Assembly (NCBI RefSeq): GCF_900141815.1
Contig: NZ_FQYR01000004.1
Span: 186,001-250,000 of the forward strand
Length of the DNA stretch: 64,000 nucleotides
Source: Rubritalea squalenifaciens DSM 18772
Lineage (GTDB): Bacteria > Verrucomicrobiota > Verrucomicrobiia > Verrucomicrobiales > Akkermansiaceae
Reading direction: 5' to 3'
Below the pieces are notes generated by a model. That model was not told the origin of the DNA, did no database searches, and was given only the letters and a program-made list of their open reading frames with translations. A program made the translations under genes and the position numbers. Positions 1 through 7,786 of the stretch are shown here, in pieces. Each line of letters starts with the position of its first letter. The first letter of the stretch is position 1.

Positions 1-1612
1 CCTTGAGGGCGAGGGAGCCGATGCCGCCGACGATGAGGACGGCTGAGAGGGAAAAGGCGATCTTACGCTTGCCAAGGAAGTCAATATAGCGCTCAGGGAT
101 CAAGTTCAGGAACTTGACCTTCTTGAGTGCTCCTGTGTCTGAACTCCACCAGAAGAGAACTCTGGTGCAGAGGAGGGCGGCAATCAGGGTGCCGAGAATA
201 CCGATGGTGAGAGTCACAGCAAAGCCCTTCACGGAGCCGGTGGCTTTCCAGAAGAGGATCAGAGCGGTGAGGAGCGTAGTGATGTTCGCATCAAAGATTG
301 CGGAGAAGGCTTTGTCGTAGGCGGCTGAGATAGCGGCACGTACGGACTTGCCTTTGGCGAGTTCCTCACGGAGGCGCTCGTAGATCAGAACGTTAGCATC
401 CACAGCCACACCGATAGTCAGGATGATACCTGCAATACCTGGCAGTGTGAAAGAGGCTCCGAAGAGTGCCATGGCGCCGAAGAGGACGATGATGTTCATC
501 ACAAGACCGACCAGGGCGATGATGCCTGAGTAGCGGTAGTAAAGGATGACGAAGAGGATGGTGATCAGGAGGCCAGCAATACCAGCATTGATACCCTGCT
601 TGACGGTTGCTTCACCGAGTGTGGCGGAAACGGAGCGCTCGTCGATGACTTCAATCTCGTTCTCCATTGGGTTGGCTAGAGCCTTGGCAAGGCGCTCACA
701 CTCCTCGAGGTTGTCGAGGCCGCTGATGACGAAAACTTTGGAGAGGATATCCGCATTGAGGACGGCGTCGTTCATGACTTGGCCGTCAAGAATGGAGACG
801 ATGTGGTCTTGTCCACGCTGGAGAGAACTAGTGAAGTCCTCCATCTTTGTAGTACCTTCACTGGTGAGAGTGATTTGTACCTCAGTATTGGTGGCGTAGT
901 TCGGAGTCGCGCGGGCGATGTCCTTACCTCCGAGAGCCGCACGGCGCTCAACTAGAACGTAGGTGGTGAATTCTTCTCCAGTCTTAGGGTCCTTCTGGGT
1001 GTATGGGAAGGCGCGGGCACCTGGGACAATCTCTTCCTTGTCGAAAACCTGCTTAGCAAGGATTGGATTGTGCTGGTCGTGGCGCTTGTGGAGAGTGAGC
1101 TTGGCAGTAGTTGTCAGGAGTTCCTTGAGACGGTCTGCTTCTGCGGTGGAAATTTTCGGGATCTGGATCTCGATGCGGTTACCCTGGATGGTTACCGGAG
1201 CATCGAGAGTACCACTTTCGTTGAGGCGGTTTTCCAAGATAGTCTTGGCAGTATCCATCGCCTCCGGAGTGATTTCTACGGTCTCTTCCTGTCCAGTTTC
1301 TTCGTTGAAAACCTTGTTTTCCTTCACTTCGATGATGAAGGATGTACCGCCGACGATTTCAATACCGGCCTGGAGGTTGTTGGCTTCTTTGAAGGTCTTC
1401 TCTCCGGTGGCTACCAGATAGAGGTTCTTCGGAGAAATGATGGCGAAGAGGGAGAGAACGGTGATGGCGGTAACGATGACGGTGCCGACGTTACGCTTCA
1501 CCTTTTCTTTTTCCGTGGCGAGGTACCAGAACAGGAGGATGAGTAGAGAGACCCCTGAGAAGAGGACCATCGTGGTGTCGCTGCCTGTGCCTGCTGCTAA
1601 TGAATTGATCAT
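1..1612 (-). CDS. secDF: SecDF fusion protein translocase subunit (3' end cut by window edge)
   Basis: Protein-export membrane subunit that uses the proton gradient to pull secreted proteins out of the SecYEG channel. I translated this gene by hand: it opens MINSLAAGTG at an ATG at 1610-1612 and stays open to the left edge (about 537 residues). Seen in order: two N-terminal hydrophobic segments, a periplasmic P1-type domain (roughly residues 60-330), then the SecD membrane bundle with the conserved GVAVDANVLIYERL motif. After a short basic linker (FLGKRK) a new hydrophobic segment begins, which is where SecF starts in fused SecDF proteins, so a fusion is inferred; the SecF half lies outside the window. 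The upstream gene is a secreted copy of its P1 domain. Confidence 0.92.
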   Translation of the reverse strand, partial: MINSLAAGTGSDTTMVLFSGVSLLILLFWYLATEKEKVKRNVGTVIVTAITVLSLFAIISPKNLYLVATGEKTFKEANNLQAGIEIVGGTSFIIEVKENKVFNEETGQEETVEITPEAMDTAKTILENRLNESGTLDAPVTIQGNRIEIQIPKISTAEADRLKELLTTTAKLTLHKRHDQHNPILAKQVFDKEEIVPGARAFPYTQKDPKTGEEFTTYVLVERRAALGGKDIARATPNYATNTEVQITLTSEGTTKMEDFTSSLQRGQDHIVSILDGQVMNDAVLNADILSKVFVISGLDNLEECERLAKALANPMENEIEVIDERSVSATLGEATVKQGINAGIAGLLITILFVILYYRYSGIIALVGLVMNIIVLFGAMALFGASFTLPGIAGIILTIGVAVDANVLIYERLREELAKGKSVRAAISAAYDKAFSAIFDANITTLLTALILFWKATGSVKGFAVTLTIGILGTLIAALLCTRVLFWWSSDTGALKKVKFLNLIPERYIDFLGKRKIAFSLSAVLIVGGIGSLALK

Positions 1613-1793
1613 AAGAATGGGTATATTCTGGTTTGGTGGCCGCGCTTGGGCACGACCTTTCCGAGCCCTTTATTAAAAAAGAGCTGGGAGTTCATGAACT
1701 TGTTTTGCCTCTGCGTCAATCGCTAGTTCCGATTTCCGGGGGGATTCGCTGGTTAGACGTGCGAGGGCGAGTAGAAGGAGAAAGTGCAAGGGG

Positions 1794-2615
1794 TTATTGG
1801 GTAACGCTCTTAAATTCAATGATGTCTATCTTGTTTGGGAGGGAGTTGCGTAAGGCTCTGCTGAATTGCTCACATTCTTCGAGGCTATCTAATCCGCTGA
1901 TGACAAATATTTTGGATAATTTCTCTGCGTTCAGGACTGCGTCAATCATGACTTTCCCATCGAAAATACAGACAATGTGATCCTCGCCCTGTTTGAGGGA
2001 TTTAGTGAAGGTCTCCATCTTTTTGGTGCCATCATCAGTGAGTGTGATTTGAACTTCAGTCCCGGTAGCGTAGTTCGGATTGGCGTGCTTGATATCTTTA
2101 GCGCTGATAGCTGCTCGACGCTTTACTAGAACATAGCTGGACTCGATGGCCTTACCTGTCTTGGGATCTGTCTGTGGATACTCGTAGGCGCGCGCGCCTG
2201 GGACGATTTCTTCACCTTTGAAGACTTTCTCGGCAAGTACAGGATTATGCCTAGGATCGCGTTTGTGGAGTGTGAGAATAGCAGAGGTGGTGAAGAGTGC
2301 TTTAAGGTGCTTGGCTTCGTCTGGGGAAATTGGTTTAGGTATTTGAATTTCGATGCGGTTTCCTTTTACGGTGATGGAGGCATCAAAGGTGCCATTGTCT
2401 TTTAAGCGTTTCTTGAGGGAGTTTACAGTATCATCCATCTTCAGAGGTGTGATTGGGACAACTTCCTCCTGCTTGGTTTCCTTGTTGAAAACTTTGTTCA
2501 CCAAGACTTCTAGAACGAAGATGTATGAGGAGGGCTTCTCCTCTTTTTTCTCTTCTGCATGAAGGGAGAAGGCGGAGAGTGTGAGTGCTGCTAAGATGGC
2601 AAAACGTTTCATCAT
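1794..2615 (-). CDS. Secreted SecD P1-domain paralogue
   Basis: 273 residues with a typical signal peptide (residues 1-20, ending SLHA) followed by EEKKEEK. The remainder aligns end to end with the periplasmic P1 domain of the neighbouring SecDF: shared blocks include GNRIEIQIPK, LTLHKR, EEIVPGARA, PNYAT.TEVQITLT and FVISGLD.LEECE. The protein ends exactly where SecD would enter its second membrane segment, so it has no membrane bundle and should be a free periplasmic protein. It sits 181 bp upstream of secDF on the same strand. This looks like an in-place duplication of part of secD that gained its own export signal. A role in assisting or regulating export is inference only. Confidence 0.8.
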   Translation of the reverse strand: MMKRFAILAALTLSAFSLHAEEKKEEKPSSYIFVLEVLVNKVFNKETKQEEVVPITPLKMDDTVNSLKKRLKDNGTFDASITVKGNRIEIQIPKPISPDEAKHLKALFTTSAILTLHKRDPRHNPVLAEKVFKGEEIVPGARAYEYPQTDPKTGKAIESSYVLVKRRAAISAKDIKHANPNYATGTEVQITLTDDGTKKMETFTKSLKQGEDHIVCIFDGKVMIDAVLNAEKLSKIFVISGLDSLEECEQFSRALRNSLPNKIDIIEFKSVTQ

Positions 2616-2709
2616 GCTGGCGAGACTAGGTCAGGGGGAAGGAGTAAGTCAAACTTGTGTGCGATTGGGCTTGGATGATGGGGCGGGGTGGTTTTGACTC
2701 TGCCCAGAT

Positions 2710-3963
2710 ATGAAGATTCTTGTAGTTGGTAAGGGCGGACGCGAGCACGCGTTGATTTCCGCATTCAATGATTCTGCTACCGATACCGAGCTGTACTGCT
2801 TCCCGGGTAGTGATGCGATTTCCGAGATTGCCGAGTGTGTTGAGGTAGATGGCCTGGAGGCTCTCATCGACTGGATGTGCCTGAACAACATCGACCTCTG
2901 TGTGGCTGGTGAAGAAAGCTACCTCGTCAAAGGCGAAGGTCTGGCAAACCTCTGTGAGAAGGCTGGCATCCCGTGTTGGGGGCCTCACAAGCAGAGTGCC
3001 CAGCTTGAAGCGAGTAAGGAATTTGCTAAGGAATTCATGAAGCGCCACAACATCCCGACTGGTGACGCTACAGGTTGTGCAGATATTGAAGAGGCCCGTG
3101 CGGCGATCAATGGAGTCTACCCGGCCGTACTTAAGTTTGATGGACTTGCCGCTGGCAAGGGCGTAGCCGTTTGCCCGGATGAAGCGACCGCCGAGGAGTT
3201 CCTGCAGGAAGTCATGGTGGAGCGCCGTTTCGGTGATGGCCGTCTTCTCGTGGAAGAATGCCTGATCGGTCCGGAGGTTTCCGTCTTTGCGGCTGTGGTG
3301 GATGACCAATACCTGATCTTCACACCTGCCCGTGACTACAAACGCGCGCTGGATGGTGACCATGGCCCGAACACTGGTGGTATGGGGGCAGTGGCATCTC
3401 GTCAGCTGGTAAGCGAAGAACTTCTCAACCGCATCGAGGCTGAGATCGTCAAGCCGACCGTGGATGGTCTGGTGAAGGATGGTCTGCCATACCGTGGATT
3501 TATTTACTTTGGTCTGATGATCACCGAGGCTGGTCCGAAGATTATTGAATACAACTGTCGCTTTGGTGACCCGGAATGCCAGGCTGTGATGCCGATCGTC
3601 GGTGGTGACTTGGCTGCATTCTGTGAGGCTGGAGCGAAAGGTGATCTGAAGAGCGAGCTACTTGCTTTCAGTGAGGGTTGGAGTGTATGCTTGGTGCGCG
3701 CTTCTGCCGGCTATCCGGAAAGCTCCCGCAGTGGTGATGTGATTTCCGGTCTGGAAGAGGTGGATGATTCCGCCCGCGTGTATCACGCCGGTACCCGTAA
3801 GAATGCTGAAGGCCAGTGGGAAACCAATGGTGGCCGTGTTCTCGCAGTGGTGGCTGGTGGCTCCGACCGTGAGTCCGCCGTGGAGGCTGCCTATGCTCAG
3901 CTTGAGAAGGTGAGCTTCGATGGAATGCAGAGCCGTACAGATATCGGTACCTTCAACTTCTAA
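2710..3963 (+). CDS. purD: Phosphoribosylamine--glycine ligase (GAR synthetase)
   Basis: Second step of purine synthesis: joins glycine to 5-phosphoribosylamine using ATP. The 417-residue length is usual for the family. The N-terminus MKILVVGKGGREHAL is the PurD signature. The ATP-grasp region shows KFDGLAAGKGV and LLVEECLIGPEVSVFA, and the metal/phosphate end shows PNTGGMGA and IIEYNCRFGDPECQ. The ATG at 2710 gives the canonical start. It is transcribed divergently from the SecD-like gene and is followed after 9 bp by the DUF971 gene, so the two are probably co-transcribed. folD, a one-carbon gene whose product feeds purine synthesis, lies next. Confidence 0.97.
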   Translation: MKILVVGKGGREHALISAFNDSATDTELYCFPGSDAISEIAECVEVDGLEALIDWMCLNNIDLCVAGEESYLVKGEGLANLCEKAGIPCWGPHKQSAQLEASKEFAKEFMKRHNIPTGDATGCADIEEARAAINGVYPAVLKFDGLAAGKGVAVCPDEATAEEFLQEVMVERRFGDGRLLVEECLIGPEVSVFAAVVDDQYLIFTPARDYKRALDGDHGPNTGGMGAVASRQLVSEELLNRIEAEIVKPTVDGLVKDGLPYRGFIYFGLMITEAGPKIIEYNCRFGDPECQAVMPIVGGDLAAFCEAGAKGDLKSELLAFSEGWSVCLVRASAGYPESSRSGDVISGLEEVDDSARVYHAGTRKNAEGQWETNGGRVLAVVAGGSDRESAVEAAYAQLEKVSFDGMQSRTDIGTFNF

Positions 3964-3972
3964 TTTCTCCTC

Positions 3973-4272
3973 ATGCTTCGCTGTGAAAATATCGCCAGCA
4001 TTGGTGATGAGGTGGCCCTCGCCTGGAGTGATGGCCTCGAGACCTATGTGAAGTACGAGGATCTCCGCCGTGCCTGCCCCTGTGCCAAGTGCCAGGGGGA
4101 GCCGGATGTGACAGGGAAGATCATCAGTCTCGGTGACGTGGAGTACAACGAGAACAGCTTCAAGCTGGTGCGCTGGGAAAACATCGGGGGCTACGCCTTC
4201 CAGTTCTGGTGGGCTGATGGCCACAGTACCGGCATCTACAGCTACGAGTACCTGCGCAAACTGGAGAGATAG
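3973..4272 (+). CDS. DUF971 (gamma-butyrobetaine hydroxylase-like N-terminal) protein
   Basis: A 99-residue single-domain protein of the DUF971 family. Visible features are the SDGLE segment, the CPCAKCQG cysteine cluster (residues 36-42), a W.WADGHSTGIYSYEYL motif and a compact predominantly beta pattern. Family members occur alone in bacteria or as the N-terminal domain of gamma-butyrobetaine hydroxylases, where the cysteines bind zinc; stand-alone copies are often linked to iron-sulfur metabolism. The biochemical role of this copy is not known. It starts 9 bp after purD and probably shares its transcript. Confidence 0.85.
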   Translation: MLRCENIASIGDEVALAWSDGLETYVKYEDLRRACPCAKCQGEPDVTGKIISLGDVEYNENSFKLVRWENIGGYAFQFWWADGHSTGIYSYEYLRKLER

Positions 4273-4392
4273 AATCTAACGCATTTTGTTGCATAACACT
4301 TGCCGCTCGAGTCCGCCGTGGCCGAGCGGTATTTTTGTGCCATCAAGCCATTTGGCATTGTCTCACAGGTGGTGGGTATTTATGCATTGGTC

Positions 4393-5262
4393 ATGCAGAT
4401 CATCGACGGAAAACAAGTAGCAGAAAAGGTGCTGTCCGAGTGCAGTGACAGAATTGCAGCTCTGAAAGAGAAAGGTGTCACCCCAGGTCTGGCAGTAGTG
4501 CTAGTCGGTGAGGATCCTGCATCCAAAGTTTATGTCGGCTCCAAGGCCCGCAAATGTGTGGAACTCGGTATCTACTCCCGCAAGATCGAGCTTCCAGCTG
4601 ACTCCTCTCAGGAAGAAGTTATGGCTGTCGTGGAAGAGCTGAACAACGACGACAAGGTCCACGGGATTCTTGTCCAGTCACCGCCACCACCACACATCGA
4701 TGAAGAAGCGATTGTACGTGCGATCAACCCAGCAAAGGATGTGGATGGATTCCATCCTGAGAACGTGGCCAAGCTGGCTCTGGAAGACCCGACTGGTTTC
4801 GTGCCATGTACTCCAGCTGGCTGCATGCGTCTACTTAAGGAAGCTGGTGTAGAAACTAGTGGTGCTGAGGCGGTGGTGATTGGTCGCTCCATGATTGTGG
4901 GTAAGCCGATGGCGCTTCTTCTAATGGGTAAAGCTGGCAATGCTACTGTGACCGTTGCTCACTCCCGCACCAAAGATCTTGCCGAAGTCTGCCGTCGTGC
5001 AGACATCATCGTGGCAGCCATCGGCAAGCCTGAGTTTGTCACCGCAGATATGGTGAAAGACGGTGCCACGATCATTGACGTGGGCATCAACCGCGTGGAA
5101 GACGCTAGCAAGAAGAGCGGCTACAAGCTAGTCGGTGACGTAGCTTATGATGAGTGCGCACCGAAGTGTAAGGCGATCACCCCAGTACCTGGCGGCGTAG
5201 GCCCGATGACCATCGCCATGCTCATGCAGAATACGGTGCAGGCGGCAGAAGCGACACTCTAA
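4393..5262 (+). CDS. folD: Bifunctional methylenetetrahydrofolate dehydrogenase / methenyltetrahydrofolate cyclohydrolase
   Basis: Interconverts 5,10-methylene-, methenyl- and 10-formyl-tetrahydrofolate with NADP, supplying formyl groups for purine synthesis. The reading frame opens at 4300, but homology begins at [13 protein letters not shown], so the ATG at 4393 is preferred (289 residues, the normal length). Seen: YVGSKARKC with the catalytic Lys, [25 protein letters not shown], the nucleotide-binding [14 protein letters not shown], and [15 protein letters not shown] at the C-terminus. A strong intrinsic terminator follows 25 bp after the stop. No Shine-Dalgarno sequence is obvious. Confidence 0.96.
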   Translation: MQIIDGKQVAEKVLSECSDRIAALKEKGVTPGLAVVLVGEDPASKVYVGSKARKCVELGIYSRKIELPADSSQEEVMAVVEELNNDDKVHGILVQSPPPPHIDEEAIVRAINPAKDVDGFHPENVAKLALEDPTGFVPCTPAGCMRLLKEAGVETSGAEAVVIGRSMIVGKPMALLLMGKAGNATVTVAHSRTKDLAEVCRRADIIVAAIGKPEFVTADMVKDGATIIDVGINRVEDASKKSGYKLVGDVAYDECAPKCKAITPVPGGVGPMTIAMLMQNTVQAAEATL

Positions 5263-5287
5263 TCACTAGGATAGATTACATTTTCTC

Positions 5288-5316
5288 AAAAGGCTCCTGA
5301 ACGGGAGCCTTTTTTG
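5288..5316. terminator. Intrinsic terminator shared by convergent folD and hscB-like gene
   Basis: A 10-bp stem (AAAAGGCTCC pairing with GGAGCCTTTT) with a 6-nt loop is followed by a T-tract on the plus strand and flanked by A residues that form a T-tract on the minus strand. It lies between the folD stop (5262) and the minus-strand stop at 5318, so it can serve both directions. Confidence 0.85.
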
Positions 5317-5317
5317 T

Positions 5318-5854
5318 TCAGAATAGCCTCGCATAGCTTTGCTGCAGCTGGGCATGCCATTTTTCTAGGAAGGCGAGATTGCGGGTGATCTGGGGAAGGT
5401 CACTAATTTCTGGAGAATCGGCGAGTCTGTTGAGATACGAGTTTTGCTGTTCCTCGATCTTGGAAATCTCTGAGCCGAGGGTCTCTTGTAGGAGCATGGA
5501 CTCTGGTTCTAACAAGGCCTTGGCGAGAGCTGTTGTCGCTGCGGACTTCTTGCGAAGGAAGGCATCGGTCTGCTGCAGCGTCTCGCCAACGCTCATGAAG
5601 AGGTCCATCAGGTCAGAGGTGACGGAGCCGCGGGAGTCGTATTCGATTCCTTTCAGTTCCATGTAGTGTTTGAGCCTCTTCGCGGGCGAGCGAAGGGTAT
5701 TGTAGGCGAGATTGATGGCGTCAAAGGTCGTCTTGTCGCCTCCTTGGTCGGGATGATTCTCGGCAGCAATTTTCTGATAGGCATCGCGCAGGGAGTCGAG
5801 ATCCAGAGTGAGAACGGGCTCGAGGCCGAGGGATTGGAAATGGTTGGTCTCCAT
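5318..5854 (-). CDS. hscB: J-domain co-chaperone, HscB-like
   Basis: 178 residues with an N-terminal J domain: LGLEPVLTLDLDSLRDAYQ, the HPDQGGD motif (HPD at residues 34-36, which activates Hsp70 ATPase) and an A..INLAYNTLRSP helix. The C-terminal half is an all-helical region resembling the HscB substrate-binding bundle. HscB hands the iron-sulfur scaffold IscU to the Hsp70 HscA; no hscA or iscU is in this window, so the assignment rests on architecture and size (E. coli HscB is 171 residues). A generic DnaJ-domain protein is the alternative. It is last in a minus-strand run that begins at 7708, with 15 bp to tcdA. Confidence 0.7.
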   Translation of the reverse strand: METNHFQSLGLEPVLTLDLDSLRDAYQKIAAENHPDQGGDKTTFDAINLAYNTLRSPAKRLKHYMELKGIEYDSRGSVTSDLMDLFMSVGETLQQTDAFLRKKSAATTALAKALLEPESMLLQETLGSEISKIEEQQNSYLNRLADSPEISDLPQITRNLAFLEKWHAQLQQSYARLF

Positions 5855-5869
5855 GAGTGAAGGCTTCAG

Positions 5870-6679
5870 TTAGGCTTTCTTGAGTTTCGTGTCGATGATG
5901 GCCTGTAGGGCACGCTCGGCGGCGAAGAGGCCGACAGTTGCGGTCATGTGGGTGATGGAGCCATAGCCACTGGCGCAGTTCAGACGCATATCCTGGCCGT
6001 CACCATCTTTGGGGCGGTTAGGGGAGACGCTCCCATCGCATTGAGGGTACATCGGCTGCTCCGTGGAGAAGATGGCCTCAATGCCGAATTTACGGGGCTT
6101 CTTGGCATCGCCTTTGGGGAAGCCATATTCTGAGCGGAGCTTGTTACGAACTTGGGCGATGAGCGCGTCGTTGGTGACGCGGGAGATATCCGCTATCTGA
6201 ATTTTGGAGGGATCACGGAGGCCGCCTGCTCCACCGCAGCAAATGACAGGGACCTTGCGCTGCTTGCAATGATGCAGCAGATGGGCCTTTTGGCGAACCC
6301 GGTCGATGGCATCGACAACGACATCGAAGTTGTGAGCTAGGATATCTTCGTAACTGCGTTCGCTGTAGAAGGTCTGGAGGTTGGTGATCTGGCAGTTCGG
6401 GTTGATCGCCTTGATACGTTCCTCCATCGCATCGGTTTTCTGGTGACCGATGTTGCCATCCATCGCGTGGAGCTGGCGGTTGATGTTGGTCACGCAGATT
6501 TCATCCAGATCTACCATGGTGATATGGCCGACTCCAGAGCGAGCGAGAGCTTCAACAGTCCAGGATCCAACGCCGCCGATTCCGATCACAGCCACATGGG
6601 CTTGAGTGAAAGCTTCCAGTGCGGGAATGCCGTAGAGACGTGCGATGCCGCCGAAACGGGAAATGGTAGACTCTTCCAT
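5870..6679 (-). CDS. tcdA: tRNA threonylcarbamoyladenosine dehydratase
   Basis: E1-like ThiF/MoeB-family enzyme of 269 residues, the length of E. coli TcdA (CsdL), which activates t6A37 in tRNA with ATP to form the cyclic ct6A. Seen: RFGGIARLYG at the start, the nucleotide-binding VAVIGIGGVGSW, MVDLDEICVTNINRQ, VVDAIDRV, ICCGGAGG and a C-terminal STEQP segment typical of TcdA. It differs from MoeB/ThiF in lacking their four-cysteine zinc site and C-terminal extension. It lies 15 bp upstream of the HscB-like gene and 6 bp downstream of the NUDIX gene. Confidence 0.93.
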   Translation of the reverse strand: MEESTISRFGGIARLYGIPALEAFTQAHVAVIGIGGVGSWTVEALARSGVGHITMVDLDEICVTNINRQLHAMDGNIGHQKTDAMEERIKAINPNCQITNLQTFYSERSYEDILAHNFDVVVDAIDRVRQKAHLLHHCKQRKVPVICCGGAGGLRDPSKIQIADISRVTNDALIAQVRNKLRSEYGFPKGDAKKPRKFGIEAIFSTEQPMYPQCDGSVSPNRPKDGDGQDMRLNCASGYGSITHMTATVGLFAAERALQAIIDTKLKKA

Positions 6680-6685
6680 ATGTGC

Positions 6686-7216
6686 TTAGATGATATCCAT
6701 GAAGCGCGCCTGCTGGAGGGCGGCGTGGATCTTGAAGTCAATGAGTAGCCCTTTTTCTAGCTGGTCGTTGAGGAAAGCGGGCAGAGTTTCTACAGGGACG
6801 AGATGGACCTTGATATCTTCACCGGCTACACCACCGCCCTCGTGCTCTTTGGTAAGCTTTGTGGCGGCAAAGAGGTGGGTGATCTCGGGGGTCATTCCTG
6901 CCGAAGTGGGGGAGGCCATCAGGTGGGTGATGGCTCCAGCGCGATAGCCGGTCTCTTCCAGTAATTCGCGGCCGGCACTTTCAGCTAGTGATTCACCAGA
7001 GAACTCCGGCTCATCACCGACGAGGCCAGCTGGGATTTCGATCACGCTCTTCTGGACAGGGATTCGGAACTGTTCAACCAGAACCAACTCTCCCTGATCC
7101 GTAATGGGAAGAATGCCCACACAGCAGTCCGCATTGGGGCGTCGTGCGAATTCCCAATTATCACGGGTGTAGAGGCCGAGGTACTTGCCCTCGTGCAGGG
7201 TGATGGTGCTGTCCAT
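6686..7216 (-). CDS. NUDIX hydrolase, ADP-ribose pyrophosphatase type
   Basis: Hydrolyses nucleoside diphosphates linked to another moiety, most likely ADP-ribose or ADP-sugars. The NUDIX box is present with GRELLEETGY as its core, preceded by EQFRIPVQKSVIEIPAG, a context typical of ADP-ribose pyrophosphatases (E..R...G..E.PAG). The frame opens at a TTG at 7258, but the ATG at 7214-7216 (MDSTITLHEGKYL) is the better start and gives 176 residues. It overlaps no neighbour and is spaced 6 bp from tcdA, consistent with one transcript. Substrate specificity cannot be read from sequence alone. Confidence 0.88.
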   Translation of the reverse strand: MDSTITLHEGKYLGLYTRDNWEFARRPNADCCVGILPITDQGELVLVEQFRIPVQKSVIEIPAGLVGDEPEFSGESLAESAGRELLEETGYRAGAITHLMASPTSAGMTPEITHLFAATKLTKEHEGGGVAGEDIKVHLVPVETLPAFLNDQLEKGLLIDFKIHAALQQARFMDII

Positions 7217-7270
7217 GCAGGGAGTTTTGTTTTTCCCGGCTCTGGTTTCAAGCGGCAAAGTTGTCTAGCT

Positions 7271-7708
7271 TTATTCAAGTCGTTCCAGCTGCCATCCCTT
7301 GGCTAGACGAGTGAGTCTGTAGAGGTAGCTTGGATTGGTGCCGACCATGCCTGGGTTAGTGATGGAGTGACGCACTTCCAAGATTGGTCGGTAGTCCGCC
7401 GTAAAACCAATCACTTTCATGATTGTGAATGTTCCATGGTCACGGAAGTGTTTCCAGTTGATGGTTACTGTACCGTTTTCTACTTCTCTGGTAATCTCTC
7501 CGTTCTTTTTTGCAAGCAAGCGAGATTCTTTCCCTATGGGGAGAACCTTCTTGGGTAAAGCCATGAAGAAGTCCATCTCAGTGAGTTTTGAGTATGCAGG
7601 TTCTTCCATGGATTCAGGCAGCGAGCTGTCAGCGATCTCTTCTGCTCTCATTACCGTAGATAAAGTGAACGCTAACAGGGTGATGATGAAGTAAGAGACG
7701 TAGGTCAT
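7271..7708 (-). CDS. Small secreted protein, unrecognised
   Basis: 145 residues, not recognised as any family. Residues 1-22 (MTYVSYFIITLLAFTLSTVMRA) form a clear signal peptide with cleavage probably before EEIADS. The mature part has a probable beta-rich region (TVTINWKHFRDHGTFTIMKV, then RPILEVRHS) and no cysteines. It begins the minus-strand run that continues into the NUDIX, tcdA and hscB-like genes; a coding gap of 54 bp separates it from the NUDIX ATG chosen here. Likely periplasmic; no function is proposed. Confidence 0.65.
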   Translation of the reverse strand: MTYVSYFIITLLAFTLSTVMRAEEIADSSLPESMEEPAYSKLTEMDFFMALPKKVLPIGKESRLLAKKNGEITREVENGTVTINWKHFRDHGTFTIMKVIGFTADYRPILEVRHSITNPGMVGTNPSYLYRLTRLAKGWQLERLE

Positions 7709-7786
7709 GAGGCTCAGAAAAAAACGTGTTACACAGAGAGTCCTGTCACTAGGTAACGCGGCTGAGCTTCAAAAGCTTAGTCCTCT

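Noticed and set aside
1070-1546. 158-residue plus-strand reading frame over secDF
   Set aside because: Antisense shadow of secDF; no motif, composition mirrors the minus-strand codons.
1689-1700. 12-bp perfect palindrome AGTTCATGAACT between the SecD-like gene and secDF
   Set aside because: Does not match a known operator and no second copy or repeat was found; a single palindrome of this size can occur by chance.
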